Shown piece after piece: positions 30,682 through 33,299 of a DNA stretch of 33,299 nucleotides. Positions within the stretch are counted from its first letter, which is position 1; each line of letters begins with the position of its first letter. This DNA is from a virus. Location: positions 1 through 33,299 of IMG/VR virus record IMGVR_UViG_3300031539_000168. One strand, given 5' to 3'. A program made the translations under genes and the position numbers. The notes beneath the pieces are model-generated. The model made no database searches and was not told where the DNA came from. It worked only from the letters and a program-made list of their open reading frames with translations.

Positions 30682-32525
30682 TGATCATAAAGGTCTGCCA
30701 GTTTACCGCCCAGGCTGAGGGCGGACGCCTTGTTCAGGTCTTTCATCCAGGAGAGATGGAGAAGGCTGCTTCGTTTTTCGGTATGGGGAAAACTGCCGCA
30801 CCAATGTTACCAAAGGTGCAGCAGTATCTCGAGCAGCTGGCACCTCATCCTAATAAGATCTATGTCTTGGTCAACGCCTTGGGTGCGGGAGAGTTTTGGG
30901 GATCGAACATCAATGGTGACTATTTCCCAGAGAGTTCGCTAATCCATAAAGGTATGGACTGGGGATACGAGACGTTCTACAACGCTTACCCATTCAAGCA
31001 TCATGTCAACAAAGACCCCTCCCGCTCATTCGGAAAAGTGGAGTTGGCTTGTTGGCACGACGACATGAAACGTGTCGAGTTGGTGGTCTCAGTCGATCGA
31101 GAACTTGCTCTGAAATTTGGTGCTCAAGATGTCGTAGATAAGCTCGAACAGGGGATGTTTCCCGATGTATCGATGGGCTGCAAAGTCCCCTACGATCTGT
31201 GTTCTATCTGTTTGGATTGGAAGAGCTACCGTAGAGCACAATCTACTTTCGAACCCGGCAAACACAAAACGGTAGGACAGGCTGTCCTACTCTCCCACAG
31301 GAAGACACCAATTAGAGGGGTGTCTGTAACACGGGATGACTACTGTGAGCACCTCGGCAAGATGCTCAACAAGATCCTCCCCGATGGCCGTAAAGTCTAC
31401 GCGATCAACGACTATCCTCGATTCTTTGATATCAGTTTCGTATTTATTGGGGCCGATAAGACCGCTAAGGTCATGGCCAAGTTGGCCACTGCTCACATCG
31501 GCAGTGGGGCAGCTGTACCATCGTGGTATGTGGCTGAACAGCTTGGTTACCAGCCTGAGACGGAAAAGGGTTTTGAAAAAGCCGCATCTGCTCAGACGCA
31601 CGTTTCCATGGAGAAATCGGCGGGTATCTCTGAGGTGTTAGCCGCTCTGCGTGAGAAGAAGGCTTCCCAACGGAAGAGGGCAGAGATTATAAAGGACGTT
31701 GCTCCGAGCCAATTTGGCGGAAAAGCCGTGCCTACCAATCTCCCCTGCAAAGATCTCCCAGACGACGTATTAGATCGTCTGGGTGAACACCCAAGCCTGT
31801 CTGAGGCCCTCTCTACGCCTTCATCTATGGGGATTGTGCTGAAACCACGCGAGTTTCAGCGTGTTCTCACCATCCACATGGGGCAGCGTTCATTGGCTGA
31901 CGAGCTGGATAGTCAGGGTCTGACTATCCCACCTGTGGACGATGTTGCCCCCGCCGCACCCATGGGTGCACAGCACTTTAGTGACATTTTGAAGAAGCTA
32001 CTCCTGCCTCACATTGGTGAGCGGAGTATGTTGGAACCCCCTCTTAAACGCCGAATCATACAGATCACTGTGTCTGGTGGACCAACCGTGAATGAGGGTC
32101 CCGTAAAGCTAGCTTCAGTTACCCCCTTCCTAGAGAAGATCTCTGCTGCATATAATGGCTACATCGAAGACACCCTCGGCTGTCTTTATACGGCAGAACA
32201 TGTTATTGAGCAGAACCCAGATCTTGCAGCAAAAGTCTTCAACGTTGGAGTTGGGGACCTATTCCAAAAAACCGCCGCAGGTATCGATCCCAGGGTTGTA
32301 TTTGGATCGATCGCTGGTGGTTTTGCGTTGTCTCAATACGCAGACTGGAAGCGGAGGAAGGCTATGATGGGATCAGGCCCTCCAATTGGAGCCGTCACGG
32401 ATATGGTGGCTCAGAATCCGAAGATGCTTATGGCCTTAGCGGGCCTGGTGGCTTTACAACAACAAGGCTCTTCTATACCAAGACGTCTTGGTGCTGGTAT
32501 AAAGGGTCTAATCACAGGTAACTGA
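30681..32525 (+). CDS. Prohead maturation protease with long C-terminal extension
   Basis: 614 aa. Proposed serine protease of the prohead (assemblin-like fold). In residues 60-175: GSNINGDYFPESSL at 74-87, the candidate catalytic His in KHHVNKDPSRSFGKV (H107 or H108), an adjacent strand pair, and the candidate catalytic Ser in DVSMGCKV (S164), in the order H then S as in U35-type proteases. A zinc-like CSIC (174-177) and a later YCEHL follow. IRGVSVTRDD and NDYPRFFDISFVFIGADKTA continue the domain. The C-terminal half, Lys/Ala-rich, may be scaffold. KAAS (twice), KKAS and KLAS occur. The start overlaps the preceding TAA as TAATG. Residues 350-367 carry the repeat shared with the minus-strand gene. 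Confidence 0.68.
   Translation: MIIKVCQFTAQAEGGRLVQVFHPGEMEKAASFFGMGKTAAPMLPKVQQYLEQLAPHPNKIYVLVNALGAGEFWGSNINGDYFPESSLIHKGMDWGYETFYNAYPFKHHVNKDPSRSFGKVELACWHDDMKRVELVVSVDRELALKFGAQDVVDKLEQGMFPDVSMGCKVPYDLCSICLDWKSYRRAQSTFEPGKHKTVGQAVLLSHRKTPIRGVSVTRDDYCEHLGKMLNKILPDGRKVYAINDYPRFFDISFVFIGADKTAKVMAKLATAHIGSGAAVPSWYVAEQLGYQPETEKGFEKAASAQTHVSMEKSAGISEVLAALREKKASQRKRAEIIKDVAPSQFGGKAVPTNLPCKDLPDDVLDRLGEHPSLSEALSTPSSMGIVLKPREFQRVLTIHMGQRSLADELDSQGLTIPPVDDVAPAAPMGAQHFSDILKKLLLPHIGERSMLEPPLKRRIIQITVSGGPTVNEGPVKLASVTPFLEKISAAYNGYIEDTLGCLYTAEHVIEQNPDLAAKVFNVGVGDLFQKTAAGIDPRVVFGSIAGGFALSQYADWKRRKAMMGSGPPIGAVTDMVAQNPKMLMALAGLVALQQQGSSIPRRLGAGIKGLITGN
31727..31782 (+). repeat. Inverted near-identical repeat, copy B (in the protease gene)
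   Basis: Partner of 28128-28177: 26 bp (one mismatch), a 10-bp spacer instead of 4, then 20 identical bp. It encodes residues V350-L367 in the frame of the protease. Confidence 0.9.
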
Positions 32526-32527
32526 TC

Positions 32528-32574
32528 TCGGTGAGCGTTAGAGGCTTCGTACCTCGAGGATAAATGGTCACCGA
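32528..32574 (+). other. Two-level hairpin in the leader of the scaffold-like gene
   Basis: TCGGTGA (32528-32534) pairs with TCACCGA (32568-32574); inside lies GAGG-N7-CCTC (32541-32555). It sits in the 91-bp gap between the protease and the next gene and is followed by two CGAGAAACA copies before the ribosome site. No U-tract, so a leader structure or attenuator is more likely than a terminator. Confidence 0.45.
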
Positions 32575-32616
32575 AACGAGAAACAACTCAACCGAGAAAC
32601 ACAGGAGATCCAAACA

Positions 32617-33299
32617 ATGGATGAAGAACTAGCAGCAATCTATGGTACCGGCTCGTCCGCTACCGAGGATGATATCGAGAAGGTGGCCGCAGCAGAGATG
32701 TTGGACAAGCTCGCAGAGGCAGAAGGCGTTGATCTCAATGACTTCTCCGATGATGAGATCTTGGGCATGATCTCAGAGCTTTCGCATTCGACTAAGACGG
32801 CATCGGCTCAGCAGGAGGAGGAAGAGGTCACAGATGAGGCTCAAGAGAAGTTGGCTGAAGCCGACTTTTTGGGTCGCGTCATGGCACACTCCATGCACCA
32901 AGAACTGGAAAACATCCAGAAGGAGGCCTTGAGCACGGGCGAAATCGGTATGAAGGCGCGTCACCTTGCAAAGAAGTTCCCCGGTGTCAGTGACATCCTG
33001 GCTGGTTCAGCAACCCGCAAGGGCGGCAGGAGCGTCGTAGAAGGTGCTCGAACCGGTGCTGCAAAGGCCGTTTCAAGGAGCGGCATTCCTACCCGTCAGC
33101 AAGGTCGCGCAGTTTCCAAGCTGCAGAACCTGATCGCGGCTGGTGGCAAGAAGACCATGGGCAGCGGCAGCAGGCAGATCGCCAAGGGTGTCGGCAAGGG
33201 GGCAGCCACTGTCGGTGGTGTCGGCCTTGCCGCTTACGGTGCCAAGAAGGCCCTCGAGAAGGAGAGCTCTGCTCTCGAGACTCTTGCTGAGGAGCGCGC
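32617..33299 (+). CDS. Scaffold/internal head protein (3' end beyond window)
   Basis: 227 codons visible; the frame continues past the right edge. An acidic N-terminal half with coiled-coil potential (DIEKVAAAEMLDKLAEAEG, QQEEEEVTDEAQEKLAEAD) is followed by the helix FLGRVMAHSMHQELENIQKEA, then a basic Gly/Ala-rich part (KGGRSVVEGARTGAAKAV, GKGVGKGAATVGGVGLAAY). AGGAGATCCAAACA precedes ATG 32617. Its location behind the protease, and its charge profile, suit a scaffold or internal core protein just before the major capsid gene. Codons turn markedly G/C-ending after about 32900, as in highly expressed genes. Confidence 0.6.
   Translation, partial: MDEELAAIYGTGSSATEDDIEKVAAAEMLDKLAEAEGVDLNDFSDDEILGMISELSHSTKTASAQQEEEEVTDEAQEKLAEADFLGRVMAHSMHQELENIQKEALSTGEIGMKARHLAKKFPGVSDILAGSATRKGGRSVVEGARTGAAKAVSRSGIPTRQQGRAVSKLQNLIAAGGKKTMGSGSRQIAKGVGKGAATVGGVGLAAYGAKKALEKESSALETLAEER

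Noticed and set aside
1-33299. Stop-codon reassignment, as in some large phages
   Set aside because: TAA, TAG and TGA each end well-supported genes with downstream genes starting immediately, so the standard code applies.

Overview
The window is part of a large contractile-tailed (myovirus-type) bacteriophage genome. Portal, large terminase, prohead protease, a scaffold-like protein and a gp5/VgrG-type spike share it with a replication/repair operon and a phage-encoded RNA polymerase. Composition is roughly balanced. TAA, TAG and TGA all serve as stops, so the code is standard. Ribosome binding sites are AGGAG-like and the recognisable promoters are TTGACA/TATAAT-like, which points to a bacterial host that I cannot name. 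I see no tRNA, rRNA, integrase, IS element or CRISPR array. No gene-free stretch exceeds about 210 bp.

Left arm, 1-7159, all on the minus strand and tightly overlapped: a small Cys-motif protein, an SF2 DEVH helicase, a hypothetical, a family-4 uracil-DNA glycosylase, three small hypotheticals, a DUF932 protein, a small Sm/Hfq-like protein and a DnaB/RecA-fold replicative helicase cut by the left edge. A TAGACA-N18-TATAAA promoter with competing inverted repeats sits before the SF2 helicase, and a 13-bp-stem hairpin precedes the Hfq-like gene.

Right arm, 7241-33299, mainly on the plus strand, is the virion module. From a TTGACA promoter run three virion-type genes, a Gly-zipper protein and the portal, which carries a zinc-ribbon insertion. 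A minus-strand island (12964-14134) follows, with a RING-like zinc protein, a 25-aa membrane peptide, an acidic 52-aa protein and a hypothetical. Next comes a 2057-aa single-chain RNA polymerase (beta followed by beta-prime), preceded by a 51-aa ORF that duplicates its N-terminus. Then come the spike, four virion/hypothetical genes, a structured 209-bp intergenic element and terL. A second minus-strand island (27673-28831) follows, then four more head genes and the scaffold-like gene cut by the right edge. The major capsid gene probably lies just beyond.

The most unusual signals are the fused RNA polymerase inside the virion module, the duplicated start of that gene, a roughly 50-bp near-identical inverted repeat shared in frame by a minus-strand gene and the prohead protease, the paired hairpins with complementary loops upstream of terL, and a strongly recurring K-x-A-S tetrapeptide in virion proteins.
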